From positions 1 to 52,305 of the forward strand of contig NZ_JBNPMC010000027.1 of assembly GCF_050313795.1 (NCBI RefSeq): a stretch of 52,305 nt of DNA. The letters run 5' to 3'. Shown one piece after another: positions 1 through 7,912 of the stretch. The notes beneath the pieces were generated by a model, which saw only the letters and a program-made list of their open reading frames with translations, did no database searches and was not told the DNA's origin. The translations under genes and the position numbers were made by a program. The stretch's first letter is position 1. Each line of letters begins with the position of its first letter. This stretch comes from CAMBRQ01 sp945870325. GTDB lineage: Bacteria; Bacillota; Clostridia; Lachnospirales; Lachnospiraceae.

Positions 1-1
1 C

Positions 2-268
2 AAAGTAGAGAGGAATTTCCGGACATTGAAAGAGCGCTGGCTGTACGGCATCGATCTGTCCCAGATACAGTCGCTGGAAGAGTTCAACCGTATGCTCATG
101 GAGTATATCCGGAAACATAATACCACCATCCATTCAGTAACGGGACAGACACCACTTCAGCGGTATCTGGGCACAAATGAACGGATACGGAAGCCACGCA
201 GCCGGGAATGGCTGGAAGAATGTTTCCACAATCGGATCATCCGCAGGGTGATATGGCTCAAAATTTAG
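2..268 (+). mobile_element. C-terminal fragment of a DDE (IS481/IS3-like) transposase
   Basis: The reading frame is open from the window edge, so the 5' part is outside. It begins with a K-V-E-R-x-F-R-T-L-K stretch. In rve-type integrase cores this holds the last catalytic glutamate of the DDE triad. It continues with E-E-F-N-R-x-L and H-x-x-x-G-x-T-P, typical of the end of the integrase fold, and stops at a TAG. Only the last ~88 residues are visible, so intactness upstream cannot be judged. The stop overlaps the predicted start of the following regulator, which suggests the element landed against or replaced that gene's original 5' region. The exact IS family is uncertain. Confidence 0.75.
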
Positions 269-987
269 ACAAATCAAAGACAAAAAAATTGAAACACGTA
301 AAAGTTTATGATCAATTATATGAACTCATCCAAAATGGAACCTATCCAGCGGGCTCACAGCTCCCTTCCGAGACTGCACTTTCCGCACAGATGAATGTAA
401 GCCGGATGACTTTAAGAAAGGCATTAGCATTATTACAGGAAGATGGATTAACAAAAAATGTACAAGGAATTGGACATTTTGTCTCTAATCAATCCGAAGA
501 TTATATAGAAGAACCAGATACTGACACGTTACTTCACCCTGTCTATTCATATTGCACAGAAACTTTAGATTCTGTAGAACTTGAATTTCGCATAGAACCT
601 CCAACCAAATCGATTGCAGATTCATTAAAACAATATACTCCTGCTGTTGTAATTGTTGATCGTTGGTATAAACATGGCGAAACTCCCTTAGCATATTCTT
701 TAAGTTTTCTTCCAATTGAATTAATCGGAGAAAAACAAATTGACCTGAATAACTCAGATCAATTACTTAATTATCTTGAATGTCAATGTTATAAAAACAT
801 GAATTGCTGCAGACGGATCTGCTCTCATTCAACCGCCGGTAATTTTACAGCTTCAACATATACTTTATCCAATAGCAATTCTTTTTTACTCATTCAAGAA
901 ACCATATACGATAATGACCAAAATATACTAATTTCAAGTAAACATTATATTCCTTCTGACTTGTTTAAAATCGAAATTAATCTTTAA
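253..987 (+). CDS. GntR-family transcriptional regulator (HTH plus UTRA domain)
   Basis: About 244 residues. The N-terminal winged helix is clear: a Y-D-Q-L-Y-E-L-I helix, P-A-G-S-Q-L-P-S-E, then S-R-M-T-L-R-K-A-L recognition helix and a V-Q-G-I-G-H-F wing. The rest matches the length and strand pattern of a UTRA effector domain (HutC subfamily), which usually senses a sugar phosphate or amino-acid-related ligand. ATG 253 is chosen as closest to the HTH, but no proper Shine-Dalgarno sits before it and it overlaps the transposase stop by 16 bp; in-frame ATGs at 208 and 220 are alternatives. The gene is noticeably AT-rich compared with neighbours. No obvious target operon follows, so it may be an orphan or stranded by rearrangement. 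Confidence 0.8.
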   Translation: MAQNLDKSKTKKLKHVKVYDQLYELIQNGTYPAGSQLPSETALSAQMNVSRMTLRKALALLQEDGLTKNVQGIGHFVSNQSEDYIEEPDTDTLLHPVYSYCTETLDSVELEFRIEPPTKSIADSLKQYTPAVVIVDRWYKHGETPLAYSLSFLPIELIGEKQIDLNNSDQLLNYLECQCYKNMNCCRRICSHSTAGNFTASTYTLSNSNSFLLIQETIYDNDQNILISSKHYIPSDLFKIEINL

Positions 988-1013
988 ATAATAGCCCCTC
1001 CGGCCGATTCAAT

Positions 1014-1118
1014 CGGGGACACGGCAAATCGAAAAAGGGACACGGGAGATTTCAAAAAGGGACACGGCAAATCGAATTGGGGACGGGGGTTTTTTCAATT
1101 TCCCCCGTCCCCAATTCG
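1014..1118. repeat. Dispersed GGGAC-box palindromic (REP-like) element, copy 1
   Basis: Four GGGAC boxes start at 1016, 1037, 1059 and 1080, a spacing of 21-22 bp. The last begins a perfect 17-bp inverted repeat (arms 1073-1089 and 1102-1118) with a 12-base loop, TTTTTTCAATTT. The hairpin core, loop included, recurs at 32070-32109. Such GGGGAC/GTCCCC palindromes resemble REP elements mobilised by REP-associated tyrosine transposases; no such transposase is in the window. The hairpin could also act as a transcription stop. Confidence 0.75.
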
Positions 1119-1143
1119 CCTCAACACGGCAACGGACTGCCAG

Positions 1144-1187
1144 CACCCCTATGGTAAATATAACCGTATTGCCAAGGGGTGGTTTTT
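1144..1187 (+). terminator. Imperfect hairpin followed by T-run
   Basis: CACCCCT (1144-1150) pairs with AGGGGTG (1175-1181), with partial pairing inside, and GGTTTTTA follows on the plus strand. It looks like a weak intrinsic terminator overlapping the end of the lysR remnant. The only plus-strand gene upstream is the GntR gene, 157 bp away. Confidence 0.35.
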
Positions 1188-1481
1188 ACACATTAATACC
1201 ATCATAGGGTCTTTCATTAACGGTATGAATGACAGTTCTTCCGGAATCGGTGCTGTCAGAAAACCACAGTCTATTTTCCCCTGTGTAATCCAATCAGTTA
1301 TATTTGCGTAAGTTCCATCAAGAAGTTCAAACTTTACCAATGGATATTTCGTTTGAAAGGAACGTATGATTTTGGGAAGCCATTGTACCGATACACTGGT
1401 AAATGTGCCGATGCGTATAACTCCTGATATAACATGATTAATATTTGCTACGGTCTGTTCAAAATTTCGTTGTTGTTTGAC
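1149..1481 (-). pseudogene. LysR-family regulator remnant (both ends missing)
   Basis: Reading the minus strand from about 1481 down gives the start of a LysR substrate-binding domain: V-K-Q-Q-R, then S-G-V-I-R-I-G-T-F, W-L-P-K-I-I, F-Q-T-K-Y-P, G-x-I-D-C-G-F and M-C-K-N-H-P-L-A. About 110 residues of a normal ~290 remain. The DNA-binding N-terminal ~80 residues are absent and the C-terminal ~100 are lost after the H-P-L-A motif, where the frame runs to a stop close to the palindrome at 1073-1118. There is no start codon with a ribosome binding site. It is certainly non-functional as a regulator. Confidence 0.8.
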
Positions 1482-1895
1482 GGACTATTAATCGGCATAT
1501 GGCAATTGGGATTTGTCAGTATTTATGCTTGGATTGCCAGTTTTATTTTTAAATCTTCCTTATTGCCCAAAACTACTGCACAGTGGTGGGCAACTTTAGG
1601 ACTGGCGTTATTTTGCAGTGCTTTCGGGTTTGTGATGCAGCCAGTTGCGCAGCGGCATACAACACCTGAACATACCGGACTCATGATGTCTTTAGAACCT
1701 GTGTTTTCTGCTATTTTTTCATTCTTTTTCTTGGGAGAACATTTGTCATTAAAAGGATACATTGGAGCGTTTTTAATACTCTGTGGTATTTTTATTACTA
1801 TAGCTACTTTCTCATGCTGTCAATTTTTTCCCGTCTTTTACACAGTGAAACAAGTCTGTTGTATATACGAAAGGATAATTATAAAGAAATATTAA
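1482..1895 (+). pseudogene. DMT/EamA permease C-terminal half (truncated)
   Basis: From the L-L-I-G-I-W-Q-L-G-F segment onward this is the second EamA repeat of a drug/metabolite-transporter family permease. It has hydrophobic helices, the P-V-A-Q-R-H-T-x-P-E-H-T-G cytoplasmic stretch, then S-L-E-P-V-F-S-A-I-F-S-F and G-E-x-L-S-L-K-G-Y-I-G-A. EamA transporters normally have ten helices in about 290 residues; roughly the first 150-170 residues are missing. The coding strand meets the divergent lysR remnant at 1481/1482 with no intergenic DNA, so one deletion removed the 5' halves of both genes and their shared promoter. The last ~25 residues look out of frame. Confidence 0.75.
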
Positions 1896-1987
1896 AAGTT
1901 TAAATACTATATTCCTTTCCGCCACAGATTGTCGAAATATGTCAGAAATTTATAGTTGCCAAAAGGATGACTTTCATAACTGTACAT

Positions 1988-1995
1988 GCTATAAT
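1988..1995 (+). promoter_or_regulatory. Extended -10 promoter before the AAA/nuclease gene
   Basis: TG-C-TATAAT is a perfect extended -10 (TATAAT at 1990-1995), with no good -35 hexamer at the expected distance. It would give a ~115-base leader before the start at 2116. A second candidate TATACT lies near 2070. Assigned by eye only. The 1896-2115 gap holds nothing else recognisable. Confidence 0.4.
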
Positions 1996-2115
1996 TCAGA
2001 CAAACATTAATAGAAGTGGAGTTATTAAAGCAAGTATGAAAACAATCGTAAAACATACCCGGAAATGTTATACTTATCATAATGAGTATTTCTACAGAAA
2101 GAGGTGGACAGACTT

Positions 2116-3801
2116 ATGGCACGGACAATCGGCATCGGACATCAAGATTTCGAGACCATCAGAAAAAAAGATAATTTTTATATAGATAAAACTCGATTCA
2201 TCCGTGAATGGTGGCAATCAGATGACATTGCGACCCTGATAACACGTCCACGGCGATTCGGCAAGACTCTTACCATGAGCATGGTGGAACAGTTTTTCTC
2301 GGTAAAATATGCCGGACGAGCAGACTTATTCCAAGGTCTGGACGTATGGAAAGAAGAAAGTTACCGTCATCTTCAAGGAACTTATCCCGTTATCAGCCTT
2401 ACTTTTGCTAACGTCAAAGAACCTGATTTCCAGATGACAAAACAGCGCATCAATCAGATTCTAACCGATCTATATAGCAAGAATATTTTCCTTCTGGAAG
2501 GTGATTTGCTTACCGCGGAAGAAAAGACGTATTTTCATAGTGTTACCTCAGATATGAATGAAGTCGTGGCAACTATGGCTATCCACAAAATGTCTGATTT
2601 TCTTTCTAGATATTATGGTCAAAAAGTAATTATCCTATTGGATGAATATGATACTCCCATGCAGGAAGCCTATGTGAATGGATATTGGGAAGAACTAGTT
2701 TCTTTCACAAGAAGCCTGTTTAACGCAGCATTTAAAACCAATCCTTATTTGGAACGCGCTATCTTAACCGGAATTACTCGCGTCAGCAAAGAATCAGTCT
2801 TCTCCGACCTGAACAATCTGGAGGTTATTACAACAACCTCTACAAAATACGAGGATTCTTTCGGTTTTACAGAATCGGAAGTTTATACCGCACTGGAAGA
2901 ATACGGTCTTTCCTCCAGCAAAGAACTTGTGAAATCCTGGTATGATGGTTTTATATTCGGAAGAAAACATGACATATACAACCCCTGGTCCATTATCAAT
3001 TACCTTGACAAACAAAGGGTAGACACCTATTGGGCTAATACCAGTTCCAACAGTTTAATCAGCAAACTTCTGCGCGAAAGCAATAAAATCATTAAACAGG
3101 ATTTTGAAAAACTCCTTCTGGACGAACCTCTTACCGTACAGATTGATGAACAGATTGTCTATAATCAATTATCCGTCAAAGACAGTTCTGTTTGGAGTCT
3201 GCTGCTCGCAAGTGGATATCTAAAAGCAGAAAATACAGAATTTATAGAACGAACCGGACGCACCAACTATGTACTGACCCTCACCAATAGAGAAGTCCGA
3301 ATTATGTTTGAAAATATCATTCATGACTGGTTCTCCGAATATGATAATCATTATAATGATTTCATTACAGCACTTCTTTTGGGTGATATAAAAGCGATGA
3401 ATGCTTTTATGAATAAAGTGGCTCTGTCCACATTCAGTTTCTTTGATACAGGCAAACATCCTTCCGGTACATCCGAACCGGAACGCTTTTACCATGGTTT
3501 TGTTCTCGGACTCATTGTAGATCTCGAAGAACGATACATTATTCGTTCTAACCGCGAAAGCGGCTTCGGAAGATATGATGTAGTACTAGAACCAAAGAAC
3601 CCTCACGATGACGGCATAATATTAGAATTCAAAGTCCATGATTCAGAAGATGAACCAACTTTAAAGGATACCGCCATCAATGCACTTACACAGATTGAAA
3701 AAATGAATTACCAGGCGGATCTCGAAGCACGCGGGATTCCTGCCGACAGAATACGAAAATACGGTTTTGCTTTTGAAGGGAAGACCGTCCTTATCTGTTA
3801 G
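2116..3801 (+). CDS. AAA-ATPase-like protein with C-terminal PD-(D/E)XK nuclease-like domain
   Basis: 561 residues. ATG 2116 is preferred over the upstream GTG because GAGGTGG lies 8 bases before it. The N-terminus has the family's G-x-x-D-F-E-x-I-R and F-Y-I-D-K-T motifs, then T-R-P-R-R-F-G-K-T (about residues 43-51), an atypical Walker A, and V-I-I-L-L-D-E-Y-D-T-P (171-181), the Walker B. The C-terminal ~100 residues contain G-R-Y-D-V-V-L followed by I-I-L-E-F-K-V, the D and ExK of a PD-(D/E)XK nuclease fold. These correspond to the AAA-ATPase_like and DUF1703-type families that are abundant in Lachnospiraceae and Bacteroidales. Biological role is not established; a nuclease-linked conflict or mobile-DNA function is an inference. 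It stands alone beside decayed genes. Confidence 0.85.
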   Translation: MARTIGIGHQDFETIRKKDNFYIDKTRFIREWWQSDDIATLITRPRRFGKTLTMSMVEQFFSVKYAGRADLFQGLDVWKEESYRHLQGTYPVISLTFANVKEPDFQMTKQRINQILTDLYSKNIFLLEGDLLTAEEKTYFHSVTSDMNEVVATMAIHKMSDFLSRYYGQKVIILLDEYDTPMQEAYVNGYWEELVSFTRSLFNAAFKTNPYLERAILTGITRVSKESVFSDLNNLEVITTTSTKYEDSFGFTESEVYTALEEYGLSSSKELVKSWYDGFIFGRKHDIYNPWSIINYLDKQRVDTYWANTSSNSLISKLLRESNKIIKQDFEKLLLDEPLTVQIDEQIVYNQLSVKDSSVWSLLLASGYLKAENTEFIERTGRTNYVLTLTNREVRIMFENIIHDWFSEYDNHYNDFITALLLGDIKAMNAFMNKVALSTFSFFDTGKHPSGTSEPERFYHGFVLGLIVDLEERYIIRSNRESGFGRYDVVLEPKNPHDDGIILEFKVHDSEDEPTLKDTAINALTQIEKMNYQADLEARGIPADRIRKYGFAFEGKTVLIC

Positions 3802-3898
3802 TTTAAGCCATTGATACATCCACAACATCACATGTATAATCATATATTATTTGTAGACCGACATGCATTGAGAATATGCTGTCATTCAGAAACGCCAA

Positions 3899-3934
3899 GC
3901 GCAGGGGTGAGCCATGGGTGGCTCACCCCTGCGC
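3899..3934. terminator. Perfect 16-bp GC-rich hairpin between convergent genes
   Basis: Arms 3899-3914 and 3919-3934 pair perfectly around the loop TGGG. It lies between the convergent AAA/nuclease gene and the end of the V-ATPase operon, so it could stop both. Neither side has a good T-tract, so it may instead be a repeat element. Confidence 0.45.
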
Positions 3935-3974
3935 CGACCACTTCCCAATCATACATTTACTCAACAAGATTCCC

Positions 3975-4592
3975 TCACTTAGCCTGCATCCTCTTAATCA
4001 CCTTCAGCCTGGTGAATTCCTCTCTCTCCTTCTCCTCCAACGCATTATTAATCGTATACACCAGATTACTATACATCGGAATCGTAATATTCTTAAGCGC
4101 ATTGGCTCTCTTCTGCGTCTTCTTAATATTAGCCGCCAGCCGGTAAGCCGCATTCTCCACCTCAGCCAACTTAATCGTCAGATCTTTCACCTCTCGGAAA
4201 GCCTCCCTGACAATATCCATAGACTCATGTGTCGTGCCAAACGCATAGGTCAGATCATTCTGCTTATCATCATACTTAATATGCGGAATCTCCGTTCCCA
4301 TGATACTTCTGGTCTGAATACGGATAGAATCTTCTATCGGAACGGTGAATGCCAACTCCTGAACCTTGCTGATTCCCTGTTCGATATTCGCACGCTGCAG
4401 ACATGCATAAGCCCTGGTAAAAGTCGTATCAATCTCTTCCTGTATGTCTTTCGCCTCATCGATTAGACTCATTAACTCTTTTAAAAGAATATTCCGCTTC
4501 TTATCCATCAGGTCATATCCCTGATGTGCCAACGCAAGAGAATTCTTCGCAAGCATCAAGTTCCCTTTGGTAGGAAATTCTCTCGGATCCAT
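3975..4592 (-). CDS. ntpD: V-type ATP synthase/ATPase subunit D
   Basis: 205 residues, the usual size for the central rotor shaft subunit. It starts M-D-P-R-E-F-P-T-K-G-N-L, with the P-T-K-x-x-L motif of the family, and consists mainly of two long helices at either end. The C-terminal helix is R-L-A-A-N-I-K-K-T-Q-K-R-A-N-A-L-K-N, the conserved region that inserts into the A3B3 ring. AAAGGA sits 9 bases before the ATG. It is the last gene of the nine-gene operon and is separated from ntpB by 150 bp of GC-rich, palindromic DNA, unlike the other tight junctions in this operon. Confidence 0.95.
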   Translation of the reverse strand: MDPREFPTKGNLMLAKNSLALAHQGYDLMDKKRNILLKELMSLIDEAKDIQEEIDTTFTRAYACLQRANIEQGISKVQELAFTVPIEDSIRIQTRSIMGTEIPHIKYDDKQNDLTYAFGTTHESMDIVREAFREVKDLTIKLAEVENAAYRLAANIKKTQKRANALKNITIPMYSNLVYTINNALEEKEREEFTRLKVIKRMQAK

Positions 4593-4617
4593 ATATCAAC
4601 ATCCTTTCTAATCTTCG

Positions 4618-4742
4618 CCGCTGCCCAGCAGACGGGCTTACGCCCTGGCTCCGGGACCTCGCGGCTTCGCCGCTCGGTCACGTCGCCCCTAGCCATGCCA
4701 GACCAGCCATGGATGCTAGCATCCCTGTCTGCTCTGCCGCGG
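4618..4742. repeat. 125-bp GC-rich element with terminal inverted repeats inside the V-ATPase operon
   Basis: The outer ~20 bases (4618-4637 and 4723-4742) are imperfect inverted repeats with roughly 15 of 20 matches. Inside are a GCGGC-TTC-GCCGC hairpin, at about 4661-4673, and a perfect palindrome GGATGCTAGCATCC. The element abuts the ntpB stop codon. Its composition and structure are unlike the surrounding coding DNA. It could be a miniature mobile element or a structured RNA modulating the amount of ntpD mRNA. An overlapping 66-codon ORF on the minus strand is not credible. Confidence 0.6.
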
Positions 4743-6125
4743 CTAGTCTGCTTCACGTGGATAGTACTTCTCTATCAGTTTCGTATCAATACGATCCAGT
4801 TCCTCCTTCGGCAGAAGTCCCAACAGTTCCCATCCAAGATCCAGCGTATCCTGAATCGTCCTATTCTCTGTCGGTCCCTGTCCGATATACCGTCTCTCGA
4901 ATTCCTCGCCGAACTTCAGATACCGCTTATCCAGCGGAGACAGTTCATCCTCACCGATAACCGATGCCAGATTCCTTGCCTCTCCTACCTTCGCATAAGC
5001 AGAGAATAACTGGTTCGCCAGATCCTGATGATCCTCACGGGTATACCCTGCTCCAATACCATCCTTCATCAGACGCGACAGTGACGGCAGGATACTGATC
5101 GGCGGATAGACTGCCTGCCCATGCAGGTTACGATCAAGAACTACCTGCCCCTCCGTAATATACCCTGTCAAGTCAGGAATCGGATGTGTAATATCATCAT
5201 TCGGCATGGTCAGAATCGGAAGCTGGGTTACCGATCCGGTCGCACTGCTTACAATTCCCGCACGCTCATAGAGCGTTGCCAATTCACTATATAAGTATCC
5301 CGGATATCCCTTTCTGGAAGGAATCTCACCTTTAGAAGAAGACACCTCACGCATCGCCTCGGCGAATGAAGTCATATCCGTCAGAATAACCAAAATATGC
5401 ATGTTACATTCAAATGCCAGATATTCTGCCACCGTCAGCGCAACCTTTGGTGTGATCAAACGTTCCACTACCGGGTCATTCGCCAGATTCAGGAACATAC
5501 ATACATGATCAGATACGCCGCTTTCTTCGAATGTCTTACGAAAGAACTCTGCCACATCATGCTTAACACCCATAGCGCCGAACACAACTGCGAACTCTCC
5601 TTCTGCATCATCTCCCAGAGATGCCTGCTTTACAATCTGCGCCGCCAACTGGTCATGCGGCAATCCATTTCCGGAGAAGATCGGAAGTTTCTGTCCACGG
5701 ATCAGTGTCGTTAATCCATCGATTGCAGAGATTCCCGTACGAATATAGTTTCTCGGATACTCTCGTCTAACCGGATTCAACGGCAGACCATTGACATCTC
5801 TTCGATCCACAGCCGTGATTGGTCCCAGTCCGTCAATCGGCTCTCCCACTCCGTTGAATGTACGTCCCAGCACCTCCGGAGATACCGCAACCTCCATCGG
5901 ATGTCCGGTTAATTTGGTATGCGTATTCTCAAGAGACATATTCTCCGTCCCTTCAAATACCTGTATAATCGCTTTATCCTCATATAACTCAATGATACGT
6001 CCCATCTTCCTGGTATTGCCTTCCACGACGAACTCCACGATCTCATCATAGAAAGCATCCTGCAAGCCTTCCAGCACAACCAGAGGTCCGTTAATATTAC
6101 TAAGTCCAAGATATTCAATTGCCAT
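4743..6125 (-). CDS. ntpB: V-type ATP synthase/ATPase subunit B
   Basis: 460 residues, the normal length. This is the non-catalytic nucleotide-binding-fold subunit that alternates with A in the cytoplasmic V1 ring. It lacks a P-loop; the corresponding place reads P-I-F-S-G-N-G-L-P-H-D, as expected for B. It then has the family features A-V-V-F-G-A-M-G-V and L-Y-E-R-A-G, and T-Q-L-P-I-L-T-M-P-N-D-D. An excellent AAGGAGGG lies 7-9 bases before the ATG, 14 bp after the ntpA stop. Confidence 0.97.
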   Translation of the reverse strand: MAIEYLGLSNINGPLVVLEGLQDAFYDEIVEFVVEGNTRKMGRIIELYEDKAIIQVFEGTENMSLENTHTKLTGHPMEVAVSPEVLGRTFNGVGEPIDGLGPITAVDRRDVNGLPLNPVRREYPRNYIRTGISAIDGLTTLIRGQKLPIFSGNGLPHDQLAAQIVKQASLGDDAEGEFAVVFGAMGVKHDVAEFFRKTFEESGVSDHVCMFLNLANDPVVERLITPKVALTVAEYLAFECNMHILVILTDMTSFAEAMREVSSSKGEIPSRKGYPGYLYSELATLYERAGIVSSATGSVTQLPILTMPNDDITHPIPDLTGYITEGQVVLDRNLHGQAVYPPISILPSLSRLMKDGIGAGYTREDHQDLANQLFSAYAKVGEARNLASVIGEDELSPLDKRYLKFGEEFERRYIGQGPTENRTIQDTLDLGWELLGLLPKEELDRIDTKLIEKYYPREAD

Positions 6126-6139
6126 ATACGGTCCCTCCT

Positions 6140-7912
6140 TTACGCATTTTTCTCGATGACTCTGTTGTAGAAATCATCGATATCTTTTTTATACAGATCT
6201 AAAAGCTGCAGATTATCATTCGGCACGTCATACTTAATCGCAATGACTTTCTCGAAGATTCCTTCCGATTTCAGCACAGACATCGGCATTCCCATAGCCA
6301 CAAGTTTTCTGGAGGTCTTATACAGATATAAAATCACATCCATCATCTTGAACTGCTTCTCCATTGATACACAAGTATCATCCTTGTGGAATGCATTCTG
6401 CTGCAGGAATCCAAGCCGGATTACTTTCGCAATCTCCAGCACCAGTTTCTGATCATCCGGCAGTACGTCGCCACCGATCAGTTTTACAATCTCCATCAGG
6501 CTGCTCTCCTGATTCAGAAGCGCCATCATACGATTCCTGTAATCTATGAACTTCGGGGATACATGATCCGTATACCATCCACTTAAGTCATTCAGATATT
6601 CACTATAACTGCTCAGCCAGTGAATTGCTGGGAAATGTCTGGAATACGCCAGAGACTTATCCAGTCCCCAGAAGCATCTTACGAATCGCTTCGTATTCTG
6701 TGTTACCGGCTCTGAGAAATCTCCGCCTTGCGGGGATACCGCACCGATAATTGACACAGATCCCGTCTCGCCATTCAACGTCTGCATCATACCCGCCCTC
6801 TCATAGAACGCTGAGAGCCTGGATGCCAGATATGCCGGAAAGCCTTCTTCTGCCGGCATCTCCTCCAGACGTCCTGACAACTCACGAAGCGCCTCTGCCC
6901 ATCTGGAAGTAGAGTCCGCCATGATCGCCACATCATATCCCATGTCTCTATAATATTCAGCCAGCGTAAGTCCCGTGTAGATAGACGCTTCACGGGCAGC
7001 AACCGGCATATTCGAAGTATTTGCAATCAACGCAGTCCGATCCATCAGCGGGTTTCCGCTTCTTGGATCAACCAGTTCTGAGAATTCTTCCAGAACCTGC
7101 GTCATCTCATTTCCACGCTCTCCGCATCCGATGTAGATGATGATATCCGCATCTGCCCATTTTGCAATCTGATGCTGAGTCATGGTCTTTCCGGTTCCGA
7201 ATCCTCCGGGAATCGCTGCCGTACCTCCCTTTGCAATTGGGAACATGGTATCTAAGATACGCTGTCCGGTAATCAGCGGCACGCTTGCCGGATACCTCTG
7301 TGTCACCGGTCTTGGCACACGGATCGGCCATCTCTGCGTCATAGTCAGATCCTTCCTGCTGCCGTCTGCCAGTTCCAGCGTCACCAGTACATCATTAATC
7401 GTATATTCTCCGTCCGGAACTACAGACACAACCGTTCCCTCCACATCCGGAGGCACCATACATTTGTGCATGATTGCACGTGTCTCCGGCACTTCCGCAA
7501 TCACGCATCCACCCTGGACGGCATCTCCTACGCTTACGGTAATATGCGTCTCCCACAACTTCTGCATATCCAGCGAATCCACGCTGACACCACGGGTAAT
7601 GAATGCCCCGCCGGTATCCGCAATCCTCTCCAGCGGACGCTCGATTCCATCAAAGATATTATTCAAGATCCCCGGCGCCAATGCTACAGATACCGCAGCC
7701 CCCGTAGACTCTACCACTTCTCCCGGACGAAGCCCGGACGTCTCTTCATACACCTGCACCGTTGTCAGATCCTTATCCAGAGAAATAACCTCGCCTACCA
7801 GTTTTTCTTTCCCTACATGTACCATCTCTGCCATCTTGAACTTGGTCTTGCCCTTCAGATAGATGACAGGTCCATTAATTCCATAGATCTCTCCAGTCAC
7901 TACATTACTCAA
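6140..7912 (-). CDS. ntpA: V-type ATP synthase/ATPase catalytic subunit A
   Basis: 590 residues with the chosen start. The open frame extends upstream, but a TTG at 7912 has GGGAGGTG 7 bases before it and gives the family's usual N-terminus (V-V-T-G-E-I-Y-G-I-N-G-P-V). The P-loop G-G-F-G-T-G-K-T is at residues 236-243, followed by G-C-G-E-R-G-N-E-M. The bulge region characteristic of A subunits (about residues 110-190) is present with P-P-D-V-E-G. It hydrolyses or makes ATP in the cytoplasmic head. The start overlaps the last codons of ntpE by 8 bp, indicating translational coupling. Confidence 0.97.
   Translation of the reverse strand: MSNVVTGEIYGINGPVIYLKGKTKFKMAEMVHVGKEKLVGEVISLDKDLTTVQVYEETSGLRPGEVVESTGAAVSVALAPGILNNIFDGIERPLERIADTGGAFITRGVSVDSLDMQKLWETHITVSVGDAVQGGCVIAEVPETRAIMHKCMVPPDVEGTVVSVVPDGEYTINDVLVTLELADGSRKDLTMTQRWPIRVPRPVTQRYPASVPLITGQRILDTMFPIAKGGTAAIPGGFGTGKTMTQHQIAKWADADIIIYIGCGERGNEMTQVLEEFSELVDPRSGNPLMDRTALIANTSNMPVAAREASIYTGLTLAEYYRDMGYDVAIMADSTSRWAEALRELSGRLEEMPAEEGFPAYLASRLSAFYERAGMMQTLNGETGSVSIIGAVSPQGGDFSEPVTQNTKRFVRCFWGLDKSLAYSRHFPAIHWLSSYSEYLNDLSGWYTDHVSPKFIDYRNRMMALLNQESSLMEIVKLIGGDVLPDDQKLVLEIAKVIRLGFLQQNAFHKDDTCVSMEKQFKMMDVILYLYKTSRKLVAMGMPMSVLKSEGIFEKVIAIKYDVPNDNLQLLDLYKKDIDDFYNRVIEKNA

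Noticed and set aside
1014..1118. CRISPR array from the regularly spaced GGGAC boxes
   Set aside because: The 21-22-bp period has only short conserved boxes, no unique spacers of CRISPR size and no cas genes.
4556..4756. 66-codon ORF between ntpB and ntpD
   Set aside because: Arg/Gly-rich, overlaps the inverted-repeat element and both gene ends, and lacks a ribosome binding site.
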